Positions 45,237-54,185 of a DNA stretch of 64,000 bases are shown in pieces. This DNA is from Mesostigma viride (Eukaryota; Streptophyta; Mesostigmatophyceae; Mesostigmatales; Mesostigmataceae). Within the stretch, counting starts at the first letter, position 1. The number at the start of each line of letters is the position of its first letter. The notes under the pieces were generated by a model. That model was not told the origin of the DNA, ran no database searches, and saw only the letters and a list, made by a program, of their open reading frames with translations. The stretch is taken from assembly GCA_009746045.1 (NCBI GenBank), contig RPFO01000165.1, positions 5,878,085 to 5,942,084 on the forward strand, in the 5' to 3' direction. The position numbers and the translations under genes are program-made.

Positions 45237-48200
45237 CCTGCACACATCCCTGAACCCTGGAGGGTGCCCCCAGGGGTGTGTAATGAAGCTGCTAGTGACA
45301 GCAGTGAGGGGCAGCCCCATGCTCTAGTGAAAGAGCCTATTGGACACGATGGGGCAAGCTTGGTTACCACAGAGAGTATGCCAGCTGTAGCTGCAGTGGT
45401 TACTCGCCAACGTGCCCGCCATGGCGGTGCTGAGCCTGAGGTAGGACCTGGTGATGTGGACCCAGGTGGATCTCAGAAGCATTCTGACCGTGCAGGACTG
45501 GCACAGGATGGTCAGGATGAGGATAGGGCTGGAGACAGTCTGACAGGCACGACCCTGGTGCCTCCTGTACATAAGGGATCTGTACATACCTTGAGTGCTA
45601 ATAATGACAATAAAAGGTTTTCTCTCTTGTATGACATTGCCTCAAGGTTGCATACCATGTTTGGCCATGCAGCTCAGTCTTTGCAAGTTGCTAGACGGCT
45701 GGGAGGAAGTGAGTTGTACTCCATCTGCCAACAGGTTGCTCAAGCTTGCAAGTGCAGGCTAGTTGCTAGAAAGCCCAAGCAGTCTCATGCCAGGACTCCT
45801 ATTTTGCAGCCAGGCCATGTGCAGGTAGATATTCAGAGAATCAGGGGTTTGAAGCTGCTGGTGGCAGTGGACAGATATACCAAGTACAAGACCCTAGAGA
45901 TCCTGCCTGACATGGAGAAGCCTACATTGATTGCTGCTCTGAAGTTGACAAGGAGCAGGTACCCTGGGTTGGAGTTGTTGCAGTGTGACATTCAGTTTGA
46001 GTGCTGTGAGAACCTGCCAGAGTTTCCAGAGTTGCTGATTACACCCAGGGAGAGCCACGGCCAGCAAGGGGTGGTGGAGAGAGCCATCCAAGAGATCAAG
46101 ACTGTGCTGCTGGTGGAGAGGATTCCAAGGACGTCATCTGCCATTGTGACATCTGCATGGCTACGTTCTGTGGAGGACAGGCTGAACCTGAGGACTCCCA
46201 TGTTCTTTGGTGACATTGCCATCAATCCTCTTATGCTGCATACCAGGATGCTGCCAGCTGATGCTGAGCAGGCATGGAAGGAGAAGCTAGAGGCCAAGTT
46301 CCTCAAGCTGAGGCAGAAAGACAAGGGCTGGAGTGTCCTAGAACCTAACGTTGGACAACAGGTTGTTGTGTGGAAGGAACCAAGCTTTCCAGGGAAACGT
46401 GGCAGCTGGCATGATGGGGTGGTGACCCGAGTAGAAGCCGCTGGCCATAAGTGCTGGGTGGCCATTGATGGCTCCCAAGCAGTGCACCGTCTGTCCTGGT
46501 CAAAGATCCGTCCCCGGGGAGGTAATCAAGGAGACCTCTTCCAGGTGCCCGCTGGTGTACAAGGCGGGGGTGACGTGGAGCTTCCTGATCAGGGTGCTAC
46601 AGCTGTATCGAGCCCTCAGGGTGACCCTGGCCCGGCCCCTGGGGTACCTTCACATACGGTGGTTGGGCAAGCAGGCGGACAGGCTGCACCTCCGGAACGG
46701 CCCGACACCAGGCCTAGGGGTGTGCGTCTATCAGATATTGTACAGGCTTTGCAAAGAGCCAAGAAGGAGCCTAAGGTGTCCAAGCTTGTCCAGTTGGATG
46801 AACCTGAGGTAGCTGCCATGGAGATAGATACCAATGCACAGGTTTCTGTCATGGGACCTCAGCATACAGGAGAACTGCTGGTCGGAGAACCAAGTTGCCC
46901 CTGGGTGTCTGATTTCAGTGGTAGGACGCATCTAAGGGTGTTGGGAGAGGTTACTGCCCCTGTCATGGGTGTGGATGTGACCTTCCTTGTCCTAGAGGAC
47001 TATGATGGCCCTGTGATTTTGGGTCAGAATTTTCTGGGCAATCCTGGGATTTCTATCAGAGCTACAGCTCTGAGAAGAGATGGCTGGGGGATGATTCCCC
47101 TAGAAAATTTCAGGACAACATTTCCAGTCAGGTGCAGGGCCAAGCCGGTCAAGGGTGTAAAATGGGATGAAGGGGAGGTGCCCCCAGCGGCCAGTTTGGT
47201 GATTCCAGCTGTGTTGCACCCCAGCAGTATTGGCATAACTCACAGGAGCCTTGCTGCACACTCTCCTTTGACATATGACCAGCTGGTCCAAGAGATGAGC
47301 TCGCCTACTTTGTTTGAGGCTTGGAAGCTCGCCTTCTCCAAGGCATTGGAGGAGTGGTTGCAGTTTGAGTGTGCTGCACCAACAGACAGACGTCCCCCAG
47401 CATCAAGGAAGCTTGCTTTGAGATTTGTGCTGAAGAGGAAGGTTGTGGATGAGGTATCAGTGCCCCATGTCAGGCCTGTCCTGAATGAGTATCACGGCAC
47501 GGGGAGTCTGCCAGGAGAGGAGCTATACACGCCAGGGATGCTACACGACACATGGAGAATTTTGCTATGTCTCTACGTGGGGTTGCTGAACAGGGGAGCA
47601 GCTATGTCATCAGTGCTGCTGGACTTCAAGAGGGCATTTTTAAAATCTGATCCAGAAGTGGCCAGGAGGGTGTGGAAGCAGGATGAGCCTTACTGTGTTG
47701 AGGTGCCTGCCATCTGGAAGCTGGAGCTGCATCAACAATTCCTGGTTATTCTGAAGGGCCTGGAAGGACTCAGGTCGAGCCCAATCATCTGGAGACTCAC
47801 GCTGCAGGAAGCTCTGATCAGTGAGTGTGGCTTGAGAGTGTCTTCAGTTGATCCCTGTTTGCTGCTGGCCCAATGGGAGGGTCTGCCAGTGTATGCTAGT
47901 TTGCATGGAGATGATCTGCATTTGCTAGCCCCCACGACCTGGCTGAAGAAGTTTATTCCTGTCATCAGTGGCAAGTTTTCACTGGGCAAGGAGCTGTGGC
48001 AGGAGCCCAACAAGCCTGTAGTGTTCTGTGGAATGCAGGCTACCCTGTTCAGGAGGGACGGGGAGTGGAGTATCAGGCTTCAGGCTGGAGGAGATTATAA
48101 ACAGACCATTGTGAAGGCCTTGCCAGAGAAGATCACCCAGGCTGCAGGACCTGAGTTGAGAGGCATGTGGGCCTGGTTTGCCAGCATCTGTGGTCCGTCT

Positions 48201-48821
48201 TTGATGGTCCATAGCAGAATGCCTGATGAGGTGCTTGAGGATGAGAAGCCTCGAGTCATAGCCCGGTTGGTGGAGAGTACCCCTGATCTGATTTTGTCTG
48301 GGATTGACTTTGCCCAGCCTATCACCTTGGAGATCTTTGTTGACAGTTCCATGGATGCTCGCCAGGTTACCAAGGTCAGGGGGAGATCTGCTGCTCTGTT
48401 TGCTTTTTATCAGAGCAGGGCAAGTTTGTTCAGCTGGTACAGCAGACTGCAGAAGAGGGTCTGTATCAGTTCAGATGTGGCAGAATGCAGGGCCATATGC
48501 GAGGGGATCCAGTCCAGCCTGTACATAAAGGAGTTAATGCTGGAGCTGGCTTCAGTTACCCCTTGGACCTTGCAGATGGAGACGTTGTTGCTAACAGACA
48601 GCATGGGTATGGTCCAGTTTGTTCACAAGCAGCTGGCCAGGAGCCGGGACCTGGATTATTTGTTGCTGAAGGAGTTGGCCAGTTTGGTTGACTTGAAGCA
48701 TATCCCTGGCGAGGAGAACCCTGCTGATGCATTGACAAAGCTGCCACACAAGGCCCCAGCCCAGTACAATGTACTGAGGAAGCTCATGAATGCTGACTGT
48801 CAAGTCGGTCTATCTGTCTAA
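45231..48821 (+). CDS. pol: Copia-1 pol: IN - retropepsin-like - RT - RNase H
   Basis: Open in gag frame from the codon after the gag UGA; no ATG near the start (GTG at 45264, residue 1 below). Integrase: zinc region H130, H135, C155, C162/C164; catalytic candidates D189 (VQVDIQ) or D203 (VDRYTKY), D242 (LQCDIQFE), E272 (GQQGVVERAIQ). Then an SH3-like segment (VVVWKEPSFPGKRGSWHDGV). A retropepsin-like domain at about 517-595 has MEIDTNAQVSVMG and VILGQNFLG; DTN replaces DTG. RT: PHVRPVLNEY, LLDFKRAFLKSD, GLEGLRSSPIIW, and HGDD (47904-47915) instead of YVDD. RNase H: FVDSSMDARQVTKVRGRSAA, SSDVAECRAICEG, LLTDSMGMVQF, NPADALTKL. Stop TAA. The frame is intact over nearly 1200 codons. No other protease is seen upstream. 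Confidence 0.92.
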   Translation, partial: LEPAHIPEPWRVPPGVCNEAASDSSEGQPHALVKEPIGHDGASLVTTESMPAVAAVVTRQRARHGGAEPEVGPGDVDPGGSQKHSDRAGLAQDGQDEDRAGDSLTGTTLVPPVHKGSVHTLSANNDNKRFSLLYDIASRLHTMFGHAAQSLQVARRLGGSELYSICQQVAQACKCRLVARKPKQSHARTPILQPGHVQVDIQRIRGLKLLVAVDRYTKYKTLEILPDMEKPTLIAALKLTRSRYPGLELLQCDIQFECCENLPEFPELLITPRESHGQQGVVERAIQEIKTVLLVERIPRTSSAIVTSAWLRSVEDRLNLRTPMFFGDIAINPLMLHTRMLPADAEQAWKEKLEAKFLKLRQKDKGWSVLEPNVGQQVVVWKEPSFPGKRGSWHDGVVTRVEAAGHKCWVAIDGSQAVHRLSWSKIRPRGGNQGDLFQVPAGVQGGGDVELPDQGATAVSSPQGDPGPAPGVPSHTVVGQAGGQAAPPERPDTRPRGVRLSDIVQALQRAKKEPKVSKLVQLDEPEVAAMEIDTNAQVSVMGPQHTGELLVGEPSCPWVSDFSGRTHLRVLGEVTAPVMGVDVTFLVLEDYDGPVILGQNFLGNPGISIRATALRRDGWGMIPLENFRTTFPVRCRAKPVKGVKWDEGEVPPAASLVIPAVLHPSSIGITHRSLAAHSPLTYDQLVQEMSSPTLFEAWKLAFSKALEEWLQFECAAPTDRRPPASRKLALRFVLKRKVVDEVSVPHVRPVLNEYHGTGSLPGEELYTPGMLHDTWRILLCLYVGLLNRGAAMSSVLLDFKRAFLKSDPEVARRVWKQDEPYCVEVPAIWKLELHQQFLVILKGLEGLRSSPIIWRLTLQEALISECGLRVSSVDPCLLLAQWEGLPVYASLHGDDLHLLAPTTWLKKFIPVISGKFSLGKELWQEPNKPVVFCGMQATLFRRDGEWSIRLQAGGDYKQTIVKALPEKITQAAGPELRGMWAWFASICGPSLMVHSRMPDEVLEDEKPRVIARLVESTPDLILSGIDFAQPITLEIFVDSSMDARQVTKVRGRSAALFAFYQSRASLFSWYSRLQKRVCISSDVAECRAICEGIQSSLYIKELMLELASVTPWTLQMETLLLTDSMGMVQFVHKQLARSRDLDYLLLKELASLVDLKHIPGEENPADALTKLPHKAPAQYNVLRKLMNADCQVGLSV

Positions 48822-49010
48822 AAGCTGAGAGCTGGGTGCTTAAGTCTCTGGATATCAGGCTGGGAGCTTGATTGTACATAATCCTGAGCACACCTTGAGG
48901 GGTGAGACATGTCTCTGGTGTGGGAATGTCTGACATTGTCTCTGATGGAGAGATGTCTATCTGGGGTTTTCATCTCAGTCTGAGGTTTCCCCAGATCTGT
49001 GGTTTGTGGG

Positions 49011-49027
49011 CGGGGTTCGATTCCCTG
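49011..49027 (+). other. tRNA T-arm-like hairpin in Copia-1 3' UTR
   Basis: CGGGGTTCGATTCCCTG: 5-bp stem and a seven-base TTCGATT loop, as in a tRNA T-arm. The identical 17-mer occurs in the 3' UTR of Copia-2 (54702-54718, inverted). No D-arm, anticodon arm or acceptor stem could be fitted, so it is not called a tRNA. Just upstream, CTGGGG...CCCCAG with inner CTCAG/CTGAG (48961-48993) forms another hairpin. Confidence 0.55.
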
Positions 49028-49548
49028 GTGCCGTCTTAAGGCGGAGTTTCACGGACTGGCTGACCCATCCACCATGCTGGTGAGGTGGCGACAGGTCCCC
49101 TGATTTTCCACGGTTGGAACGAGTATGGGAGCTTGTGTTTTGCATGTGCTTCGCGTAGATGTTGTGTCTGGTTCGATAAGGGGCAGCAGACCGGCGCCGA
49201 CTCCCGTCTGGGGGTCAGCAATGTTTTCTGATGAGCTGTTGTGGGTGATCTGTGGGGTTTCGCCTAAGGTCCTGAAGGTTGTACATACTTCTCAAGTTCT
49301 TAGCTGAACACCTATGGGCTGCCACAGTTGGCCAACCTCTTGTACATGGGTAACACAACGAGCCTCCCGTGAAGGGATAGGGACTCATTGTAATTTGTTT
49401 GTGCTCCTGAGCCAGTATGGGTGCTATGTACATATAATAAGGAATCCAAGCTGACTGTCATGCCCAGCGGGTTGTGACTTGTAGTCTGGGGAGGATATCC
49501 AGTACCCATTGTGTGTGTTTGTATGTAGACTTGTGTGAGCTGCTACAG

Positions 49549-49569
49549 CTCAAGAAAAGAAAGGATTGG
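49549..49569 (+). promoter_or_regulatory. Copia-1 polypurine tract
   Basis: AAGAAAAGAAAGGATTGG, directly before the 3' LTR. Copia-2 has nearly the same tract at 53796-53815 (minus). Confidence 0.75.
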
Positions 49570-50266
49570 AGTTAACGCCAAGCGCATTGGCGTGATCCTG
49601 ATTCGGCATATCTCTGCGATTCCAGCGGCACCGGAACGAGTTCATTCCGACAAGTATCAAGAAAGTTATGGCGTTCCGACTTCCCGGTCGCGCGCGAGCG
49701 CGAGCCGGCTGTTCTTCTAAGTCGGACGTGAATATTTGCCGACGACATATGGGGTCGACAGTAATTCCTGGGCTGACAGGAATTAGGTGCTGTACCTACG
49801 ACGGTATTGGATTAATACGTCGTACGCAGGAAATAGGAACCTTAACCTGTGGTCTGTTGGTACCGCAGGCTTAGTCCTGGACTTCTAGGTGCAGATGCAA
49901 TAGTCACTGTGGACTGTGCTCTGTGGTCACTGTGCCTGTATGGCAGACCTACTGTATAGGAGCTAGGCGCTGTACAGGTAGTGAATACTGTACCGGGGGT
50001 GTTATTACTGAGCAGGCCTGCTAGGCTGCTCAGGACTAGCAAGCACAGTGCACAAGTATATAAACAATAGGCCAGTGCCAATTGGGCATCTCTTGCGAGC
50101 CCGCCTCACGTGTTGTGCCTTGACTTGGCAAACGCGTGTACAAGCCTCAAGTGTGTGAGCGCTGTAACATTATCCAATTTTAACAAAGCTCCGTTTCCAA
50201 CCATATTCACACATTGCTGCATTGCAACCATATCCTTCACATTGCGTGTGATAAGAACGTTTAACT
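49570..50266 (+). repeat. Copia-1 3' LTR
   Basis: Copy of 42235-42929 with an extra T near the end (CGTTTAACT), followed by the AATGC duplication. Confidence 0.9.
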
Positions 50267-50271
50267 AATGC

Positions 50272-50803
50272 GTTGGATGAGCTGTGTGCCGTGGCGTCAT
50301 TGGGTGGGTGTGCTTGGCAATAGTACAAAACCTTGGAGAACAAAAGTTGGTTGACGATCAGGGTTCGCCCGCGTAGGCTCATGCGGTGGACGCCCCCCCA
50401 GCGCCCTGCGGTAAGGAGAACGCCTGCAAGTTTGCCCACGTGGTTGGTCTCATCATACATGAAAGAACGTTGTTCGGCCAAGCGTCCCTCGGGCGTGCAG
50501 CCGATGGGACAATTGTGCAAAAGGTGGTGATCCCCCGGCTTGACCCAGGTCACAGCCAGGTTGGGGAGGGCGGAGCGTAGGGTGTTGGTTTTGCCGATGT
50601 GCAGTCCCGTGGACTTGAGCACATTGCATCGTTGTTGTGTGGCAACAGAATAGGTTGTGATATTATCCATGACAACATGCACTTCAGGCAAAGAGATACA
50701 AACATTTGTTGTGTCATCCACATAAGCCGTTTGGAATATACCTTTGCCGTTACCTGTCGGGAAGCCCCGAATGCGTGGATCGTTCTGGTGTAGCCAGTAG
50801 AGG
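50272..50803 (-). pseudogene. LINE-D RT fragment
   Basis: Continuation of LINE-D on the far side of Copia-1. It reads LYWLHQNDPRIRGFPTGNG, TAYVDDTTNVC (YVDD, RT motif C) and VLKSTGLHIGKTNT, then the conserved MSLRGRTLIVNQLLFSKVLYY block. The upstream part of RT is absent because LTR-3 begins at 50804. The two halves are one former LINE, orientation minus. Confidence 0.78.
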
Positions 50804-51471
50804 TGTTACGGCCCAGACCTTTGTATGGGCGTAACAATGCCTTCAATAAATAAGTCGAAAGTCATTTGTTATTCGTTTGGGACTTTCGATAGCTCGCTTT
50901 CATAGTCCGCCGGACTATAGGACTCAGTTCGGGACTTATTTGGGAATTTGTCCTAAGTTCGGGACTTGTGTGTGTTTATTTGGTACTTTGTATGTTCCGG
51001 ACCAGTTATTTTGGGCCTAGCCAGAAGTACGAGATCTTCTAGGGGCCGGACCGGCCCTAGACGTCAGACAGAACCTATTGGGGCTTGACGGCAGTATCTG
51101 GAAGATCGGCGCGCATGTCGGCGCGCCTGCACACCAACTTGCCAGCTTGGTAGCGCAGCTAGGTGAAATTGGTCTGTGGACGATGGACTCTCTCTCTTTG
51201 GTTTGATGATTAATGAAACGAGTGTTGACGACTCTCTCAGACCAAGGGGCACTAATCCGGATGTCATTTGCCTCATGACATGCCGTGTTATATAGCTAGA
51301 TTAATTAATCATGCTAAGAGGCCTAGCTGAGGATAAACCGCTGCTCAGTTAGTCAATTTACTGCGATCTTTGCTTGCTATCGCGGTACGCGGATGCGCGG
51401 CTATGCCGGCTTATTAAACTGCACCTTATACTAGATCAGATCTTTCGCACCGTCCGGCACAGGACGTAACA
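50804..51471 (+). repeat. LTR-3: left LTR of another retrotransposon
   Basis: 668 bp starting TGTTACG and ending CGTAACA (7-bp inverted termini, TG...CA). It is followed after one base by TGGATCGGAGGTAG, a likely primer-binding site (51473-51486). It cuts LINE-D. Its partner LTR is not in the window, presumably beyond 64000. Confidence 0.75.
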
Positions 51472-51472
51472 C

Positions 51473-51486
51473 TGGATCGGAGGTAG
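51473..51486 (+). promoter_or_regulatory. Putative primer-binding site of LTR-3 element
   Basis: TGGATCGGAGGTAG one base after the CGTAACA end. The TGG start fits a tRNA CCA end; tRNA unknown. Confidence 0.45.
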
Positions 51487-52041
51487 TTCTAGAGGTTTTC
51501 CACAGGTGCTCGCGAAGAGCCCTTGTGTTTAAGCCGCTAGGTGCATTCTTAATAGCGCAGGGCCTGCGCTGGACCGGCCCAATATTTAGTGAGATAGAAA
51601 GCCGAGTTCGACCCGCCAGCCTGGGCAGCTGGCTGTGGTGAAAGGCGGCATCGTCTAGCTGAAAGGGCGGTCATAGGGTAGGGCTTAGAAGCATCACCTG
51701 TCGACTGGGCACCGACGGGGAGCTCGGCTCTGCACCACTACAAGGAATCGGCGCCACAAGCTAGGGAGGAAAGTCGGCTGCGCAACGCCAAGGTACGTTT
51801 TGTCATGCAGTATGTGGTAGTAGCTTGCAGCCAACCGCTTTGCTCCGACTCTCTTACCTGCAACGCGTAGGATGTGCGCCCATCCTTGTTGTTTTGTTTG
51901 TGAATTTGTCGTTTCTGTGACGTATTGTGACTAGCGTCCTGGCTGCGAAAGCTGTGGGCGCTGGTAGGGTGGTTTCCGTGGCTTCGTCCTTGCGAAAAGG
52001 CGGGCAGTTATCACGGAGGCTACCCTCTTGTATGGAATTAG

Positions 52042-52431
52042 GGGCGTGAAGCTCCTGATTTCTGTGATAGTGATGTATCTAGGCAACTTTACTATGCTGT
52101 GGCACATGATGGAGGCACAGGGAAAGTAGGTATTTTCTATAGCTGGGTAGACTGCAAGAACTATATAGTGGATAGGCATAGGGCTATCTTTAAGGGATTC
52201 AAGACAGCATGGGAAGCAGATAGGTTTATCCAGGAATACATGACACGTCCAGTAGGCTTGCACGTAGAGGCACCACCTCAGGAGATTAGGACTCGCCCAA
52301 TGCCTAGGGGCCGTAGCTGTGCACCCTATAGTGCAACAGTAGAGAGCAGGACGGGGGACACACAGGCTGTCACAGTCACGTTCAGCCAACTCACTGTCAG
52401 CACCCCACCTAGGCAGCCACCTAGTTTCTAG
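52042..52431 (+). CDS. RNase H1 N-terminal/viroplasmin-like domain protein (LTR-3 element or host exon)
   Basis: The frame opens at 52042 after a TAG and has no ATG before the domain. The domain reads YYAVAHDGGTGKVGIFYSW, then DCKNYIVDRHRAIFKGFKTA and EADRFIQEY. This matches the small hybrid-binding domain at the N-terminus of RNase H1 and in caulimovirus viroplasmin-type proteins (the YAV..G...GIY.SW..C pattern). The tail is Pro/Thr-rich. An AATTAG precedes 52042 and AAGGTACGT lies at about 51789-51797, so a spliced 5' exon is possible. It lies between the LTR-3 primer site and a Q-rich ORF, hence probably an element protein, but a host exon cannot be excluded. Confidence 0.6.
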   Translation, partial: GREAPDFCDSDVSRQLYYAVAHDGGTGKVGIFYSWVDCKNYIVDRHRAIFKGFKTAWEADRFIQEYMTRPVGLHVEAPPQEIRTRPMPRGRSCAPYSATVESRTGDTQAVTVTFSQLTVSTPPRQPPSF

Positions 52432-52589
52432 AGGAGTAGAGTACTAATTATAGCTTACTATATAATAGCTACATTAGCAGAATAACGTAGGGCAGTCGCT
52501 TGTTGATTGCTTGTGGGCATGTGCATGGCCTTTTCCTCCTTCTTCCTCTCTCCTTCCTTCCTTCTCTTGTGGATGTGGTACCGGTAAAC

Positions 52590-53162
52590 ATGCCGCGGGG
52601 TAAAAAGAAGGTACGCGGCACGACTAGGAGTCATTCCGAGGAGGGAGGTGCAGACTTGGATAGGCAGGGCAGCCCAGAGTACCAAGTACAGGAGGTATCA
52701 CAACAGGGCTCGTCCTACCAGCAAGGCAGTCCTGTAGGTCACCCGGGTGAGCTGGCTAGTACCTCCCGTGAGCCGCGAAGGCCACGAGGAGCGGATAGGA
52801 TGGATAATAGGGAGGAATACCAGCCGCAGCGAATGCAGGCTGAATATAACCAGCTGATGGAACGGGCAGGTGATGAGGCCCGGCCCAGATCGAATCACAC
52901 GAGTGCAGCCCAGCACCTGGCAGTGCAGCCGCAGCAACACCCGCCAGTGCAGCCGCAGCAGCACCCAGTGCAGTCCCCACAGCAGCATTCGGAACAGCAA
53001 CAGCCGTTACCGCAGCAGTGGCAGCAGCAGCCAGTACAGCAGCAGCAGCCACCGCCGCCGCAGCAGCAACAGTGGCAGCAGCCGCAGCAGCTTCCGCCGT
53101 TGCAGCAGCAGCAGCAGCCGCTAAGCCAGCCGACCGGGTTCGCAGATGTATGGTCCGCTTAG
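52590..53162 (+). CDS. Gln/Pro-rich protein of LTR-3 element, possibly gag N-terminus
   Basis: About 190 residues, ATG 52590 (AACATGCCGC). It starts MPRGKKKVRGTTR (basic, nuclear-type), then hydrophilic Ser/Gln/Glu-rich sequence and a C-terminal tract dominated by Gln and Pro built from CAG/CAGC repeats. Stop TAG, 15 nt before the Copia-2 LTR. No domain is recognised; the position after LTR-3 suggests an element protein. The CAG-rich half may be repeat expansion. Confidence 0.5.
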   Translation: MPRGKKKVRGTTRSHSEEGGADLDRQGSPEYQVQEVSQQGSSYQQGSPVGHPGELASTSREPRRPRGADRMDNREEYQPQRMQAEYNQLMERAGDEARPRSNHTSAAQHLAVQPQQHPPVQPQQHPVQSPQQHSEQQQPLPQQWQQQPVQQQQPPPPQQQQWQQPQQLPPLQQQQQPLSQPTGFADVWSA

Positions 53163-53179
53163 TCAGAACGCGACCTATT

Positions 53180-53795
53180 AGTTGTAAGAGTGAGGATGCC
53201 ACGAATTCCGCCATGGTTCTTGCAGGAAGTTGCCTTTATTAATAACAGGAAACACAGACGTAAGTCACGTCACTTCCAAGACTGCACGCAGCACAGTCGA
53301 CAGGGTCGCAGTGCCAAGAGAACGTGCACGCAAGAACTAGCGTCCCGGTGCGACCAAGTCACACATATAGGTTGTTAGGGACGCGTCCAAGTATTCAGCT
53401 GCACTGTCACAGCTGAACTGTCAATCAATTGATTACACAGACTCTGGCACGCCTTTGGCGCGCAGATCTATCAATTGTCCATACGGCTAGTCCTGTGGAC
53501 CTATCCGTACACTACTCAGCATCAATTGTCTCATAGGTCCTGGCGCGCTACAGCGCGGGTACCTATCAATTGACCATCAAGTCCTGTACAAGTCCTGTCA
53601 ACGTCCTGCGGACTATCAAAGTGACACTTGTACATCCTGTGTCCGTACGCGCCCACAGTGGCGCGCCGGGTACTGTCGGCACAGCCTAGGAAACGTCATA
53701 ACTTTTACGTTCCTTAACCAAATGAGGCGTTCAAGGTGCCGCTGGAAAGAGCGTAACAATCTCTATCCATCTAACGTAAATCCTTTACGTTAACT
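53180..53795 (-). repeat. Copia-2 3' LTR (left)
   Basis: On the plus strand starts AGTTGTAAGAG and ends CGTTAACT; in element sense AGTTAACG...ACAACT. Matches 60613-61229. Confidence 0.9.
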
Positions 53796-53815
53796 CCAAT
53801 CCTTCTTTTCTTTAG
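53796..53815 (-). promoter_or_regulatory. Copia-2 polypurine tract
   Basis: On the minus strand AAAGAAAAGAAGGATTGG directly precedes the LTR, almost identical to that of Copia-1. Confidence 0.75.
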
Positions 53816-53964
53816 GGATTACATCCCCTGCCAGGGACCCTTGAAGTAGCTTGAAATGTCCTTCACTCCAGCTTGAAGCTTGAACAGATGTCTTTAATGG
53901 CCATTGCCATTCCCCCCTTTTCTTTTAAGGAACCAGATCTTTCCCTAAAGTGGCTTACAAGTGA

Positions 53965-54185
53965 TATCAGAAGACACACTTGTACATCCTGGTTAAACGC
54001 GCCGGGTACTGTCGGCACAGCCTAGCCATAACTTTACGTTCCTTCTGGGCGTTCAGGTGCCGTTAAAGAGCGTACAATCCCTATGTAAATATTTACGTTA
54101 ACTCCAATGGCCAGGGACCCTTGAAGTAAAAGTTTCCTCCATTGAAGCTTGAACAGATGTCTTTTGGCACCCCAGCCCTTTCTTT
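53965..54185 (-). repeat. Degraded second copy of LTR end plus 3' UTR (Copia-2)
   Basis: Segments of 53625-53910 recur in the same order: ACACTTGTACATCCTG, GCGCCGGGTACTGTCGGCAC, ACGTTCCTT, TTTACGTTAACTCCAA, CCAGGGACCCTTGAAGTA, TTGAAGCTTGAACAGATGTC. Multiple short deletions separate them. It is a tandem duplication that has shrunk by many small losses. Confidence 0.75.

Larger units (their letters stand above)
42235..50266 (+). mobile_element. Copia-1, full-length copia-like retrotransposon
   Basis: 8032 bp with LTRs of 695 and 697 bp. The 5-bp target duplication is AATGC (42230-42234 and 50267-50271). Order: LTR, ORF0, gag with CCHC, in-frame UGA, pol (integrase, retropepsin-like, RT, RNase H), 3' UTR, polypurine tract, LTR. 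LTRs start AGTTAACG and end CGTTAACT. They differ by roughly five substitutions and two or three short indels by eye, so the insertion is fairly recent. It splits LINE-D. Confidence 0.93.

Noticed and set aside
49011-49027. tRNA gene
   Set aside because: Only a T-arm-like hairpin exists; no acceptor, D or anticodon arms could be paired around it.
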